Source of the DNA: Candidatus Rifleibacteriota bacterium
Lineage (GTDB): Bacteria; Muiribacteriota; Ozemobacteria; Ozemobacterales; Ozemobacteraceae
Direction of reading: 5' to 3'
Assembly (NCBI GenBank): GCA_015233565.1
Contig: JADFXM010000005.1
Span: 124,001 to 188,000 of the forward strand
DNA length: 64,000 nt
Shown: positions 8,206 to 16,019 of the stretch, in pieces
Layout: each line of letters starts with the position of its first letter
Numbering within the stretch: the first letter of the stretch is position 1
Position numbers and translations under genes: made by a program
The notes under the pieces: model-generated
What the model saw: the letters and a program-made list of their open reading frames with translations, nothing else
What the model was told of the DNA's origin: nothing
The model's database searches: none

Positions 8206-8763
8206 TCAATTAATTTCTACCACACTGTTATAACCACTTTCAAAAGCTGCCAGGTTCAATTGAGCAAGTTCTTTTTTCTTGGCAGGAATAATTGTGGGAA
8301 GACTATTTTTTACACTCTCGAAGTTAAGTATTTCACTGTATTTTACGTAAGCTCCAGCCATGACAAGATTGGTTACTCTTCCGTCTCCGAGTTTGTCAGC
8401 TATATCGCTTGCGGCAATTTTCGCAATCCTCAACCCTTTCCGCTTTTCAAAATCTACGATTAATGAGGAGTTGTAGATCAACAGCCCTCCTTCTTTGATT
8501 TTAGCTTGAAATCGATCTACCGAAGGCCGATTCAAAGCAAGAACAGCGTCCGGTTCAAGTACCACCGGGGAAGCGATTGGTTGTTGAGAAAGAACTACCG
8601 TGCAATTTGCCGTTCCACCACGCATTTCTGGGCCATATGAGGGGATCCAGGAAACATGTTTCCCGATTTGCATTCCTACCTGAGCAAGGACTTTTCCAAG
8701 AAAAAGTACTCCCTGACCACCAAATCCAGCCATGATGATTTCTTCAATATCTCTCGAATTCAT
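8206..8763 (-). CDS. 2-oxoacid:ferredoxin oxidoreductase gamma subunit, first paralogue
   Basis: 185 residues from the ATG at 8763, which has GGAAAGGAA about 8 bases upstream; the longer frame to 8835 would overlap the beta gene and is not preferred. It shares MAGFGGQGVLFLGKVLAQ, SWIPSYGPEMRGG and TANCTV with its paralogue. Lying directly behind the beta gene, it is the likely standard partner of the complex. Its C-terminal region diverges from the second copy, so the two may be assembled under different conditions or with different alpha/beta pairs. Confidence 0.87.
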   Translation of the reverse strand: MNSRDIEEIIMAGFGGQGVLFLGKVLAQVGMQIGKHVSWIPSYGPEMRGGTANCTVVLSQQPIASPVVLEPDAVLALNRPSVDRFQAKIKEGGLLIYNSSLIVDFEKRKGLRIAKIAASDIADKLGDGRVTNLVMAGAYVKYSEILNFESVKNSLPTIIPAKKKELAQLNLAAFESGYNSVVEIN

Positions 8764-8794
8764 CTTTTCAATTCCTTTCCTTCCATTATTCTCG

Positions 8795-9547
8795 TCAGGA
8801 TTTTTCCACGCCGGTTTTGTCTTTGAACACACCAAGCGGAAAAACTGGAAGCATGTCTTCAGTCACCCATTTGTGGGCTTCAATCGGAGGTTTTCCCCAG
8901 TTAGTCGGGCAAATTCCGAGTACTTCCACGAGCGAGAACCCTTTCTTTTCTTTCTGCAGCTGAAACGCGTTCTTGATTGCGCGTTTGGCTTTCATTAGAT
9001 TTGCGGGAGTATTTACAGCAACACGAGTCACATAAACGGGGCTTTCCAAAGTTGCTATCAATTCAGACATTTTAATTGGATAACCGGCAGTCGCAGCATC
9101 ACGGCCATAAGGAGAAGTAGCTGTACGCATTCCGACCAGTGTAGTGGGGGCCATCTGCCCTCCGGTCATTCCGTATATGGCATTATTAACGAAAACCACG
9201 GTAATATTTTCTCCACGATTAGCAGCATGGACAATTTCGGCCGTTCCAATGGCTGCAAGATCACCATCCCCTTGATAGGTAAATACTATCGAATCAGGTC
9301 TGACACGTTTAATTCCAGTTGCAACCGCTGGGGCACGTCCGTGAGCAGCCGAATTGAAATCGATATCAAAGTAATCGTATGCAAAAACAGCACAACCTAC
9401 TGGAGCGACCCCTATTGCCTTCGCAGCCAAATCAAGCTCGTCCAGGGATTCGCCGACTAAACGATGAATTATACCGTGATCGCATCCCGGACAGTAATGA
9501 AACGGAGTATTGGACATGCATTTCGGTTTAGAAAAAACTTTTTCCAT
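8795..9547 (-). CDS. 2-oxoacid:ferredoxin oxidoreductase beta subunit (TPP-binding)
   Basis: 250 residues. Binds thiamine diphosphate-Mg and carries out oxidative decarboxylation of a 2-oxoacid to the acyl-CoA, or the reverse with reduced ferredoxin. Visible features are CPGCDHG at 19-25, VGCAVFAYDYF around 50-60, HGRAPAVATG near 69-78, and the TPP motif GDGD (93-96) ... NN(A)IYGMTGGQ (121-131). Length is usual for the four-subunit class. AAGGAA lies upstream of the ATG. Order in the operon is ferredoxin-alpha-beta-gamma. Substrate (2-oxoglutarate or branched-chain 2-oxoacid) cannot be fixed from motifs alone. Confidence 0.92.
   Translation of the reverse strand: MEKVFSKPKCMSNTPFHYCPGCDHGIIHRLVGESLDELDLAAKAIGVAPVGCAVFAYDYFDIDFNSAAHGRAPAVATGIKRVRPDSIVFTYQGDGDLAAIGTAEIVHAANRGENITVVFVNNAIYGMTGGQMAPTTLVGMRTATSPYGRDAATAGYPIKMSELIATLESPVYVTRVAVNTPANLMKAKRAIKNAFQLQKEKKGFSLVEVLGICPTNWGKPPIEAHKWVTEDMLPVFPLGVFKDKTGVEKS
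8809..8830. repeat. Partner copy of the 22-base duplication scar (inside the beta gene end)
   Basis: Intact source copy of the repeat found again at 8089-8110, here as the last codons of the beta-subunit gene, 46 bases upstream of the first gamma start. It is listed so the pair can be found. Confidence 0.75.
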
Positions 9548-9565
9548 TGTTCGCGGTTCCTTCCT

Positions 9566-10648
9566 TTATTCAGGTCTGACAAGCTTGTCAATCTCGTTAA
9601 GAATTTCAAAAGACGAGGGAATATTTCCGCCTGTGCGGCCAAAGAAATATACCGGAGCCTGGCCATTCACAGCCAGTTTTACGTCATCGACCATTTGCCC
9701 GGTCGACATTTCAACAACGAGAATCTGCTTGGTTTTCTTTGCTAAATCCGCGAAAACATGCGATGGAAATGGCCAAAGCGTTTTCGGACGAACAAGTCCT
9801 GCTTTAATACCGCGTTTTCGGCATTTTTCCACAACCGTTTTCAAAATTCGGGAAATTATTCCATAGCCAACCAGGACGATTTCAGCATCGTCAACCTGAT
9901 GAAGTTCGCAAGAAATGTCTTTCCAGCACCCTTTCTCAAACTCGTCAGTGATCACTTGATATTTCTGGTATAGGTGCCAATCATGCTCTTCCAATTGATC
10001 TACATCCAAAAAGATTGTTGTGGTCAAATTTCTCTTTGAGCGATTTCCACGCCCCTTTAGCGCCCATGCTTTGGAATCAGGATCATACTGCACCGGTTGG
10101 GGAAGAAGAACCGGCTCCATCATCTGGCCAAGAACTCCGTCAATAAGGATCAGCACAGGAGTGCGATGAGAATCGGCTATCTCAAAAGATTTCATCGTTA
10201 GGTCGGCAATTTCCTGAACGGAATTCGGAGCAAGAACTGGAGTTCGATAATCACCGTGGCCACCACCTCTGGTGGATTGGTAATAATCGGATTGTGCCGG
10301 AGCTATGTTGCCAAGCCCGGGGCCACCTCTGTTCACATTTACGATTACGGATGGCAGCTCAGCTGCGGCAAGGTAGGAAATTCCTTCCTGTTTCAAGCTA
10401 ACTCCAGGACTTGACGAGGAAGTCATCACTCTTGCACCGGCAGAAGAAGCACCATAAACCATATTTATTGCTGCCACTTCGCTCTCTGCCTGCAGAAAAA
10501 CTCCGTTCAATTCCGGCATTCGTTTTGCGAGATATGCAGGAATCTCACTTTGGGGGGTAATTGGATACCCAAAATAATAGCGACAACCGGCCAAAATAGC
10601 CGCTTCGCCAATCGCTTCATTGCCTTTCATCAATACTTTATCCGACAT
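9566..10648 (-). CDS. vorB: 2-oxoacid:ferredoxin oxidoreductase alpha subunit (VorB/KorA type)
   Basis: 360 residues from the ATG at 10648, which has AAGGAG 8 bases upstream; a longer frame reaches into the ferredoxin gene. The N-terminal pyrimidine-binding domain has MKGNEAIGEAAILAGCRYYF and GYPITPQSEIP, then VFLQAESEVAAINMVYG, and a glycine-rich RGGPGLGN segment. This pattern is the one commonly annotated as 3-methyl-2-oxobutanoate dehydrogenase subunit VorB, but the same fold serves 2-oxoglutarate enzymes. It supplies the second half of the TPP site with the beta subunit. Spacing to the beta gene is 18 bases. Substrate assignment is tentative. Confidence 0.9.
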   Translation of the reverse strand: MSDKVLMKGNEAIGEAAILAGCRYYFGYPITPQSEIPAYLAKRMPELNGVFLQAESEVAAINMVYGASSAGARVMTSSSSPGVSLKQEGISYLAAAELPSVIVNVNRGGPGLGNIAPAQSDYYQSTRGGGHGDYRTPVLAPNSVQEIADLTMKSFEIADSHRTPVLILIDGVLGQMMEPVLLPQPVQYDPDSKAWALKGRGNRSKRNLTTTIFLDVDQLEEHDWHLYQKYQVITDEFEKGCWKDISCELHQVDDAEIVLVGYGIISRILKTVVEKCRKRGIKAGLVRPKTLWPFPSHVFADLAKKTKQILVVEMSTGQMVDDVKLAVNGQAPVYFFGRTGGNIPSSFEILNEIDKLVRPE

Positions 10649-10685
10649 CTTGTTTTCTCCTTTTAATTTCTCTTTGGCTGGTCGT

Positions 10686-10889
10686 TTAGCGAAAAACTTC
10701 GATAGCGATGTCGGGACAAGACCGGCCACAAACAGCACAACTCGTACATTTGTCCTCGTTTAGCATTTTCGCCGGATGAAAACCTTTCACGGTAAGATGC
10801 TCAGCAACTCCTAAAACCTTCATAGGACAACGGAAAATACAAATTCCGCAGCCTTTGCACAATTCTTCCTTAATTACCCATTTGGACAT
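10686..10889 (-). CDS. 2[4Fe-4S] ferredoxin-type delta subunit
   Basis: 67 residues. Two CxxCxxCxxxC clusters are evident: CKGCGICIFRCP near residues 11-22 and CTSCAVCGRSCP near 47-58. It passes electrons between the TPP enzyme and ferredoxin. The start at 10889 (MSKWVI) has GGAGG about 10 bases upstream. The ATG at 10898 would create an ATGA overlap with the upstream gene but places GGAGG too close, so the inner start is preferred. It is followed by the alpha gene after 37 bases. Confidence 0.9.
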   Translation of the reverse strand: MSKWVIKEELCKGCGICIFRCPMKVLGVAEHLTVKGFHPAKMLNEDKCTSCAVCGRSCPDIAIEVFR

Positions 10890-10894
10890 TTTAT

Positions 10895-11620
10895 TCATTC
10901 CTCCTTTTTCAACCCAAATTGCCAGGGTGTTTCCCAAAAACGGCGAATCGGAAAAATTTCAATGTCCATCTTCGAAGGGGAACCGGTTTGAACAATTTTT
11001 TCCGAAAGCTGTTCTGCAACCATAGCAAACAAAATGGGAATTTTTACTCTTTCTGACAGATTTTTTACTTTTTCAAGACCGTTAAAAAAATCTTTCAATT
11101 CTGTTTCCTGTGACAAATGAGGATTCGCAATAATATGCGTGGCCTTGAGAGCTGAAAAATTCTGCAGTTCAAAAAAATTATCCACCATTTCGTTGATTTC
11201 ATTAAATCCGGGGCGAAATGGATTAACCACAAACAGTACAGGACCCGGTCGTTTTTCTGCTTCTTCGCGGAGCCTCCCGAGGAGTCTCAAACCGAGAATT
11301 CCTCCTCCTACATCATTGAAAACCCAGCACTTTTCATTTTGAAAAGCACCCCAGGCCTCAGCAGGAAGGGAGGGAAGGTCGCCATTTATCACACGGGCAT
11401 CGGGAACGACAACATGAACACCATAATTTTCCATCTCTTCCCTGACTTTACGAACTCTGAAAAATGGATTTACAACATCAAGGTCAACTAACAAAGCCCG
11501 TCCCTTTCCATAACGTTCAGCTACATGCAGTGAAAGGTTCAGGGAGAGCTCTGTTTTTCCCGCACCCAACCCCCCAAGAAGAAAAATCAGTGAAGGGCTT
11601 TGCGTTACGGCTTGGATCAT
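10895..11620 (-). CDS. P-loop ATPase of the MinD/ParA-like (SIMIBI) class
   Basis: 241 residues. Walker A is GGLGAGKTE at 16-24. ALLVDLDVVNPFFRVRKVRE follows near 42-61 and a switch-like VFNDVGGGILGLRLLGRL near 97-114, consistent with a metal-cofactor or protein-loading ATPase of the MinD/CooC/Mrp superfamily. No signal peptide or transmembrane segment is visible. It lies between the hydrolase and the oxidoreductase ferredoxin, with 1 and 5 bases of spacing, so it is cotranscribed. A role in assembly or activation of the iron-sulfur oxidoreductase is an inference from context. The specific function is unknown. Confidence 0.7.
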   Translation of the reverse strand: MIQAVTQSPSLIFLLGGLGAGKTELSLNLSLHVAERYGKGRALLVDLDVVNPFFRVRKVREEMENYGVHVVVPDARVINGDLPSLPAEAWGAFQNEKCWVFNDVGGGILGLRLLGRLREEAEKRPGPVLFVVNPFRPGFNEINEMVDNFFELQNFSALKATHIIANPHLSQETELKDFFNGLEKVKNLSERVKIPILFAMVAEQLSEKIVQTGSPSKMDIEIFPIRRFWETPWQFGLKKEE

Positions 11621-11621
11621 T

Positions 11622-12194
11622 TCAAATCCCGCGGCCTATCGAACCAACCAGTTCCTGAAATTTATCATAATTGGGAGCATCAACCCGCTCCATCATCTCG
11701 TGCATAACCAGCTCCATTGTTGTTATTACAGCGCCGGCACGACCCATTTTATCAAGCGAAATTTTCCAGTCAACTTTCCTTCTGGCGCTGGTGGCATCCA
11801 ATACTACATGGACTTTGTATCCACGTGTAAGTGCATCCAGAACTGTTTGACAAACCGAAATGTGAGTTTCCATACCAACCACGATGAGAGTATTGCTGTT
11901 CATCGCTTCCAGACGGAGTGTCAATTCTTCATTCCCGAAGCAACTATATCGATTCCGCTTGATTGGCTCAAGTCGGGGAATCATTTTCTTGATCTCTTCG
12001 ATGGTTCCCCCAAAAGTTTGGGGAGCGAGCTCTGTCATTAAAATCGGAAGCCCAGTCATTCCCGAAAAGGAAACAAGTGTCTTGATGTTGTTGATCATCC
12101 ATTCCTTGCGGGAAATGGGTTTGATACATCTTTTTTGAACGTCACAAATTAAAAGAACTGAACCTTCCCGTGCAACTATATCAGGATGTCGCAT
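11622..12194 (-). CDS. Isochorismatase-family cysteine hydrolase
   Basis: 190 residues with the catalytic triad of the family: Asp18 (LLICDVQ), Lys79 (EPIKRNRYSCF) and Cys115 in VVGMETHISVCQ, the last including the usual cis-peptide region. Such enzymes hydrolyse amides or vinyl ethers (nicotinamidase, isochorismatase, N-carbamoyl amidase types). The short form without an insertion, with TSARRKVDW near 140, resembles the uncharacterised YcaC-like group. AAGGAG lies about 13 bases upstream of the ATG. It ends one base before the ATPase gene. Its link to 2-oxoacid metabolism is not known. Confidence 0.82.
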   Translation of the reverse strand: MRHPDIVAREGSVLLICDVQKRCIKPISRKEWMINNIKTLVSFSGMTGLPILMTELAPQTFGGTIEEIKKMIPRLEPIKRNRYSCFGNEELTLRLEAMNSNTLIVVGMETHISVCQTVLDALTRGYKVHVVLDATSARRKVDWKISLDKMGRAGAVITTMELVMHEMMERVDAPNYDKFQELVGSIGRGI

Positions 12195-12228
12195 AAAACG
12201 ATAATACTCCTTGGCCTTAATTTTGAAA

Positions 12229-12960
12229 CTAAATCGTCAAACTGAAATCTTTTCCGAAATTGTTATCCCAAACGGTCTCAAGCCCACCATTGCAGCATTT
12301 CAACATCTGAAAGCAGTATTTCAACTCAGAACGTCTGGGAGCCCAGATAATTGCACGAAAACGCCTGGGGACGGGAAAGCGCTCAAGAATCGCCGACCGG
12401 CCACTATGAAACAGTGGATCTTCACGACGATATGGTGAGTTGCTTACAGAAAATTCGCTTCCCCATTCGATTCCATCACATTCCATTTCTGTGTCCTGGG
12501 GGTATGTCCATTGATTTACACTCCAATGCAATCTGACGAACAGGTAATCTCCTCCATAGTCAATGAATTCAAATGGCTGTGGAACAATCATCTGCGAAAA
12601 GGAACTGCTCACCCTTTCCGTGGAATTATTGCAGAAAATGTGAAAGAAATAGTGAAAAAGATACTGATCATTCCCTTCGAAATGAGTTGGAAGTCTCAGA
12701 ATCCATTCACGTCTAAGGGGGCTAGTTCCCCATTCGGGCATCATTACGAAAGATTCAACCTTACTCCAATCGGCAGGAAGATTTGGAAGACTCAAAGTAG
12801 TATTGATAGTAACTCTTTCAATATCATCTTCGTAATCAGTCCATTCTTTTTTCAGAAAGGTAAACCCTTCGAATGGTCGGGTTAAAGGAGCCTCCAGCGT
12901 GGTTCCTTCGGGGGGAGTATTTTCAGTTTTGGCAATTTCAATTGTCTGTTCTTTAGTCAT
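12229..12960 (-). CDS. Uncharacterised cytosolic protein, possibly with starch-binding-like modules
   Basis: 243 residues, no signal peptide or membrane segment. It appears to hold two similar beta-rich halves (about 28-130 and 135-243). Each has a tryptophan-rich strand after a PLRREW-like or LFHSGR-like segment and a YLFHYFFHI or LKYCFQM strand. The C-terminal ETVWDNNFGKDFSL resembles the closing strand of starch-binding CBM25/CBM53-type modules (W-D-N-N-x-G-x-D-F/Y). This reading is by eye and tentative. It is the first gene of the oxidoreductase operon, 34 bases before the hydrolase. No ribosome-binding site is visible and a -10-like box lies only 9 bases upstream, so translation may be leaderless. 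Confidence 0.55.
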   Translation of the reverse strand: MTKEQTIEIAKTENTPPEGTTLEAPLTRPFEGFTFLKKEWTDYEDDIERVTINTTLSLPNLPADWSKVESFVMMPEWGTSPLRREWILRLPTHFEGNDQYLFHYFFHIFCNNSTERVSSSFSQMIVPQPFEFIDYGGDYLFVRLHWSVNQWTYPQDTEMECDGIEWGSEFSVSNSPYRREDPLFHSGRSAILERFPVPRRFRAIIWAPRRSELKYCFQMLKCCNGGLETVWDNNFGKDFSLTI

Positions 12961-12969
12961 AGCGGTTAA

Positions 12970-12975
12970 AGTATA
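12970..12975 (-). promoter_or_regulatory. Possible -10 box for the oxidoreductase operon
   Basis: TATACT on the minus strand, 9 bases before the ATG at 12960. Transcription would start about 3 bases before the start codon, which fits the absence of a ribosome-binding site. No good -35 is visible: the region upstream is an A-run after TTTTTA. Confidence 0.3.
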
Positions 12976-13024
12976 TCACTTTTCTTTTTTTTTAAAAAGT
13001 TAAATTTAGATGGCATGTTTTTTA

Positions 13025-13053
13025 TTGACTTTTTTTTTCTCTTTGTGTAAAAT
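13025..13053 (+). promoter_or_regulatory. Housekeeping promoter of tRNA-Leu
   Basis: TTGACT (13025-13030), 17-base spacer, TAAAAT (13048-13053), ending 12 bases before the tRNA. This is a near-consensus sigma-70/sigma-A type promoter. Confidence 0.8.
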
Positions 13054-13065
13054 GGCCATATTAAC

Positions 13066-13148
13066 GCCGGGATGGTGGAACTGGTAGACACATACGTTTG
13101 AGGGGCGTATGGCCCACGGCCGTGCGGGTTCAAGTCCCGCTTCCGGCA
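13066..13148 (+). tRNA. tRNA-Leu, anticodon GAG
   Basis: Class II tRNA. The acceptor stem GCCGGGA (13066-13072) pairs TTCCGGC (13141-13147) with A as discriminator. The anticodon arm TACGT/GCGTA encloses loop TTGAGGG with anticodon GAG (reads CUC/CUU). A long variable arm (GGCCCACGGCC) is typical of leucine, and the T arm is GCGGG-TTCAAGT-CCCGC. The 3' CCA is not encoded. It has its own promoter and terminator. Confidence 0.96.
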
Positions 13149-13151
13149 TTC

Positions 13152-13194
13152 GATCTCCGAAACAAGCTTAAGGGCATGTTTCGGAGATCTGCTT
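13152..13194 (+). terminator. Terminator of tRNA-Leu
   Basis: A 12-base perfect stem GATCTCCGAAAC (13152-13163) / GTTTCGGAGATC (13178-13189), then TGCTTTT. It starts 4 bases after the tRNA. Confidence 0.75.
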
Positions 13195-13280
13195 TTAGGC
13201 ACCAGTGTTGGTTCAAAAAACGCTTAGAGGAACTAGAACAAAAATTGAATCCGTATTATGGATGCATATGCTCTAAATTA

Positions 13281-13327
13281 AAAAACCCGTTCATTCATCA
13301 TTGTTGCAATGGTTATTGAACGGGTTT
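13281..13327 (-). terminator. Terminator of the LysM outer-membrane gene
   Basis: On the minus strand, AAACCCGTTCA (13317-13327) pairs with TGAACGGGTTT (13283-13293), followed by TTTTAATTT. It lies 18 bases after the gene's stop. Confidence 0.8.
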
Positions 13328-13344
13328 ATAGATAAGCAGCGAAA

Positions 13345-14790
13345 TCAGTACTGGTACTGAAGTTGTCCTTCCAGACGGTAGTCATAACCGAAAAACATTT
13401 GGTTATCCAGCGCTATTGGTGCTGCCAATGTAATTGCCATTCCGGGTTTTGGGAAATATCTAAGGCTGAGCGTCAAATCAACGCTTTTTCCTTGATTAAC
13501 CTGATTGAGGGTGTTTACTTCTCCCATAAATGTAAAAGAAGGATTTGCAGCGTATTCGAATCCCACATTGAAGAAAACTCCATCGTGACCAGTATTTCCT
13601 GAACTCGCCTGGTAACCACCATTCAAATGGAAGTTTCCTCCCTCTTTTCTCTTGGTGGAAATTCCACCGAATACTTCCCAGGCATTATCACTTGTGGTAT
13701 TGCCAATTTTTCGATCACTAGTCGGGAAAATAGCTCCGAAACCAAGACAAGAGGCCATGTTGTCATTTTGGGAAGAAAATTTCAAACGAAGAGAAGTATC
13801 TCCCATCCCTGAATCGGTACCATCCCTGAAATTGTAGGTCAAAGGAGCATAAACATCGTAAGACTCGAATGGTAATTGCATCCCAACTTCGAAATTATCA
13901 CCGCCGTATGTCAAACAAATTGGAAATTGGTAATAAGTGCCACTTTCCCCATTTTTCAAGCGATTTCCCTCTCTTTTGCTGATACCATTCCATATCATTC
14001 CAAAGGCAGTGCAAAATCGACCTTTACCAAGTGGATAAGCAGCAACTGTTCGAGTTAATCCGGTCAAACCATCAAATGTCACACATCGCTTCGAGGTATC
14101 TTCCTTTGGTCCCATGCCGGGAAGAAGAACCTTTGGGAGTCCCTTGTCTTGATACAACAGGACATCACTTCCTCCACCCTTTGTTGGCAAAGGGGGAAGT
14201 GTTGGCAAATTAGCAGCATTGGGTGCCGGATCGAATGAAGATGCGTAATTATCCTCGAGCGGAGGTGGAACTGGAAGCCCATATTCCGGAGGAGGCGAAG
14301 AAATTACTTTTCGCTTCTTTTTTCTGCTGGAATTTTTGGAAGAAGCTGCTGGAATTCTGATTACCCTTCCAACTTTGAGTCCGGACGGGGAGTGGATTCC
14401 GTTTGCATCAGCAATTTTTTTCCAACTCTTGGTTGATCCAAAAAACTTTTTTGCGATTGATCCGAGAGTATCACCCTTCCTGACTGTATATTTCTGCGTT
14501 GAAGATTTTGGGGCTTCATCATCATAATCTCCTTCACTTATTTTCGGATCATCTTTCGTCGAAGAGGAAAATGAAATCGTTTCCCTTCCATTCCCGGAGG
14601 ATTCATTTGGAGGGGTTTCATAATCCATCGAATCGGAGCTTCCCCTATCTACATTTTTAATCGTTGGAGGTGTTGGAAAGTTTTCAGGTATGGAGGGCTC
14701 AGGAAATTCCTGGGCTTTTAAAGCAGCTATGTTGAAACTCCCAAAACAAATCAATATCAGAATCAATTTTGTTATCAATTTCTTGCCCAT
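13345..14790 (-). CDS. LysM-domain outer-membrane beta-barrel candidate
   Basis: 481 residues. Signal peptide at 1-26 (ending ALKAQ), a Pro/Ser/acidic linker, one LysM domain at 101-148 (YTVRKGDTLGSIAKKFFGS ... LKVGRVIRIP), a basic and proline-rich linker to about 215, then about 260 residues of alternating amphipathic strands with Gly/aromatic turns, ending in QLQYQY. A terminal aromatic residue is typical of outer-membrane barrels. The likely arrangement is a barrel in the outer membrane tethered to peptidoglycan by LysM. A monocistronic gene closed by its own terminator. I do not recognise the barrel family. Confidence 0.72.
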   Translation of the reverse strand: MGKKLITKLILILICFGSFNIAALKAQEFPEPSIPENFPTPPTIKNVDRGSSDSMDYETPPNESSGNGRETISFSSSTKDDPKISEGDYDDEAPKSSTQKYTVRKGDTLGSIAKKFFGSTKSWKKIADANGIHSPSGLKVGRVIRIPAASSKNSSRKKKRKVISSPPPEYGLPVPPPLEDNYASSFDPAPNAANLPTLPPLPTKGGGSDVLLYQDKGLPKVLLPGMGPKEDTSKRCVTFDGLTGLTRTVAAYPLGKGRFCTAFGMIWNGISKREGNRLKNGESGTYYQFPICLTYGGDNFEVGMQLPFESYDVYAPLTYNFRDGTDSGMGDTSLRLKFSSQNDNMASCLGFGAIFPTSDRKIGNTTSDNAWEVFGGISTKRKEGGNFHLNGGYQASSGNTGHDGVFFNVGFEYAANPSFTFMGEVNTLNQVNQGKSVDLTLSLRYFPKPGMAITLAAPIALDNQMFFGYDYRLEGQLQYQY

Positions 14791-15069
14791 TTTTTTTTCC
14801 TTTCAAGCTGTCCTGCCAAACAATCACAACAAAGTGTAAACACTAATCCGGTTCATTCATCGACTGAAAAAATTCAATTTCGAAGCATTTTGTTTTTAAA
14901 GTTTTCAAATCAACTTCTTGCAAAATTGTAGAGTTCTCGAATCTCCGCCACTAAGAAATTCAGGAACTATCAGAGATGTGAAATTGTTCCCAATCAAGAG
15001 TTGGATATTTTTTTCATGACCCTCTTAATTGGTTTAATATTTCTTAAAAAAATTAATTTACCCTCCGAT

Positions 15070-15903
15070 ATGATGACCGTGAAAAAAATTAAAACATTCC
15101 TTTTATTAGTCTTCTTCAGTGTTTGCTTTTGTACAAGTTTTCTTTCTGTAACAAAAGCTTTCAACGAGCAAAATATCATTCTTATTAACGTTATCCTTCC
15201 TGCAATAAAAGCCGGTTATGAAACTCATAAACATGGAGGAAACGTTGGATCAGCAATCTTGCAGGCAATCGCAGGAGGCCTTGTCCTTCAGAAAGGGCTT
15301 AAGATAGCTGGCGATTGCAATCAAAATGATGATTGGGAAGCATGGAGAGCAAAAATCCTAGTAAATGTCGGAACTTCATTAATGGAATCGGCCGGAAAAG
15401 AGAAATTTCGCTTTAGAATGGATATGGGACCAGTTTGGGTTTCCACAGGAGAGGGTGGCCTAAAATTCCAACTGGGCATCCACTCAACGATCACCAGCAT
15501 TTTGAATTTCCATGAAGGTGCCAGCTTTGATTTACAAAGATCATTGGGATTTGGAACCATGTGTTTTTCCCGCCCCAGAAACCTGGATGGAACTATTGGA
15601 ACCAAAGGCACTCTGGCTTATAGCAATGGAAACAACATTATCACCGATTTCAATGGAGACCACGTAGGGCATGAGTTTGTACATTCCCTTCAATACAGAC
15701 GGGATGCTTGGTTAGTTCCATCATTGGGAAAATTTTTCAATGGATTCCCTGAAAAACTCGGAAAAATCTGGATGGACGACACAGGATGGTCAGTCGATTG
15801 GGTAGCCCAATCTCTTTTAGCCGGACCCTTACATTTAAACAAAGACTTCGACATTCCAATGGAAAAAGAAGCCTATTATATTGCTGATCACTGGTCCAAT
15901 TAA
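15070..15903 (+). CDS. Secreted protein of unknown family with an HEFVH motif
   Basis: 277 residues from the ATG at 15070 (15073 is equally possible; longer TTG/ATG starts at 15001 and 15016 add a second hydrophobic run). No good ribosome-binding site marks any of them. The N-terminus is a signal peptide (KKIKTFLLLVFFSVCF...). Near residue 196 the segment GHEFVHSLQYR fits the zinc-protease HExxH pattern, with possible third ligands further on (for example His near 273). The central part is Gly-rich and beta-like. If the zinc site is real this is a secreted metallopeptidase-like protein. It reads toward the ACL genes but an independent promoter separates them. Confidence 0.6.
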   Translation: MMTVKKIKTFLLLVFFSVCFCTSFLSVTKAFNEQNIILINVILPAIKAGYETHKHGGNVGSAILQAIAGGLVLQKGLKIAGDCNQNDDWEAWRAKILVNVGTSLMESAGKEKFRFRMDMGPVWVSTGEGGLKFQLGIHSTITSILNFHEGASFDLQRSLGFGTMCFSRPRNLDGTIGTKGTLAYSNGNNIITDFNGDHVGHEFVHSLQYRRDAWLVPSLGKFFNGFPEKLGKIWMDDTGWSVDWVAQSLLAGPLHLNKDFDIPMEKEAYYIADHWSN

Positions 15904-15946
15904 TCAGCTTTTTAGCGAAAGCGTGCGTTTACCCCGATAAAATGCC

Positions 15947-15976
15947 TTGACTTTTCTGGGCGCCTCCTGCTATACA
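15947..15976 (+). promoter_or_regulatory. Promoter of the ATP-citrate lyase operon
   Basis: TTGACT (15947-15952), 18-base spacer, TATACA (15971-15976), preceded by TG at 15968-15969 as in an extended -10. The leader to the aclB ATG is about 36 bases. Confidence 0.7.
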
Positions 15977-16019
15977 ATTCTATCGGAGACCTACCAAACA
16001 AGTGAAGGAGACGCATTTT

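Noticed and set aside
9566..10738. Longer alpha-subunit start at 10738
   Set aside because: It would overlap the ferredoxin gene with a poor leader; the ATG at 10648 has AAGGAG at ideal spacing and the family N-terminus.
13098..13319. 73-residue frame across the tRNA-Leu gene
   Set aside because: It starts inside the tRNA and runs through a terminator; no coding signal.
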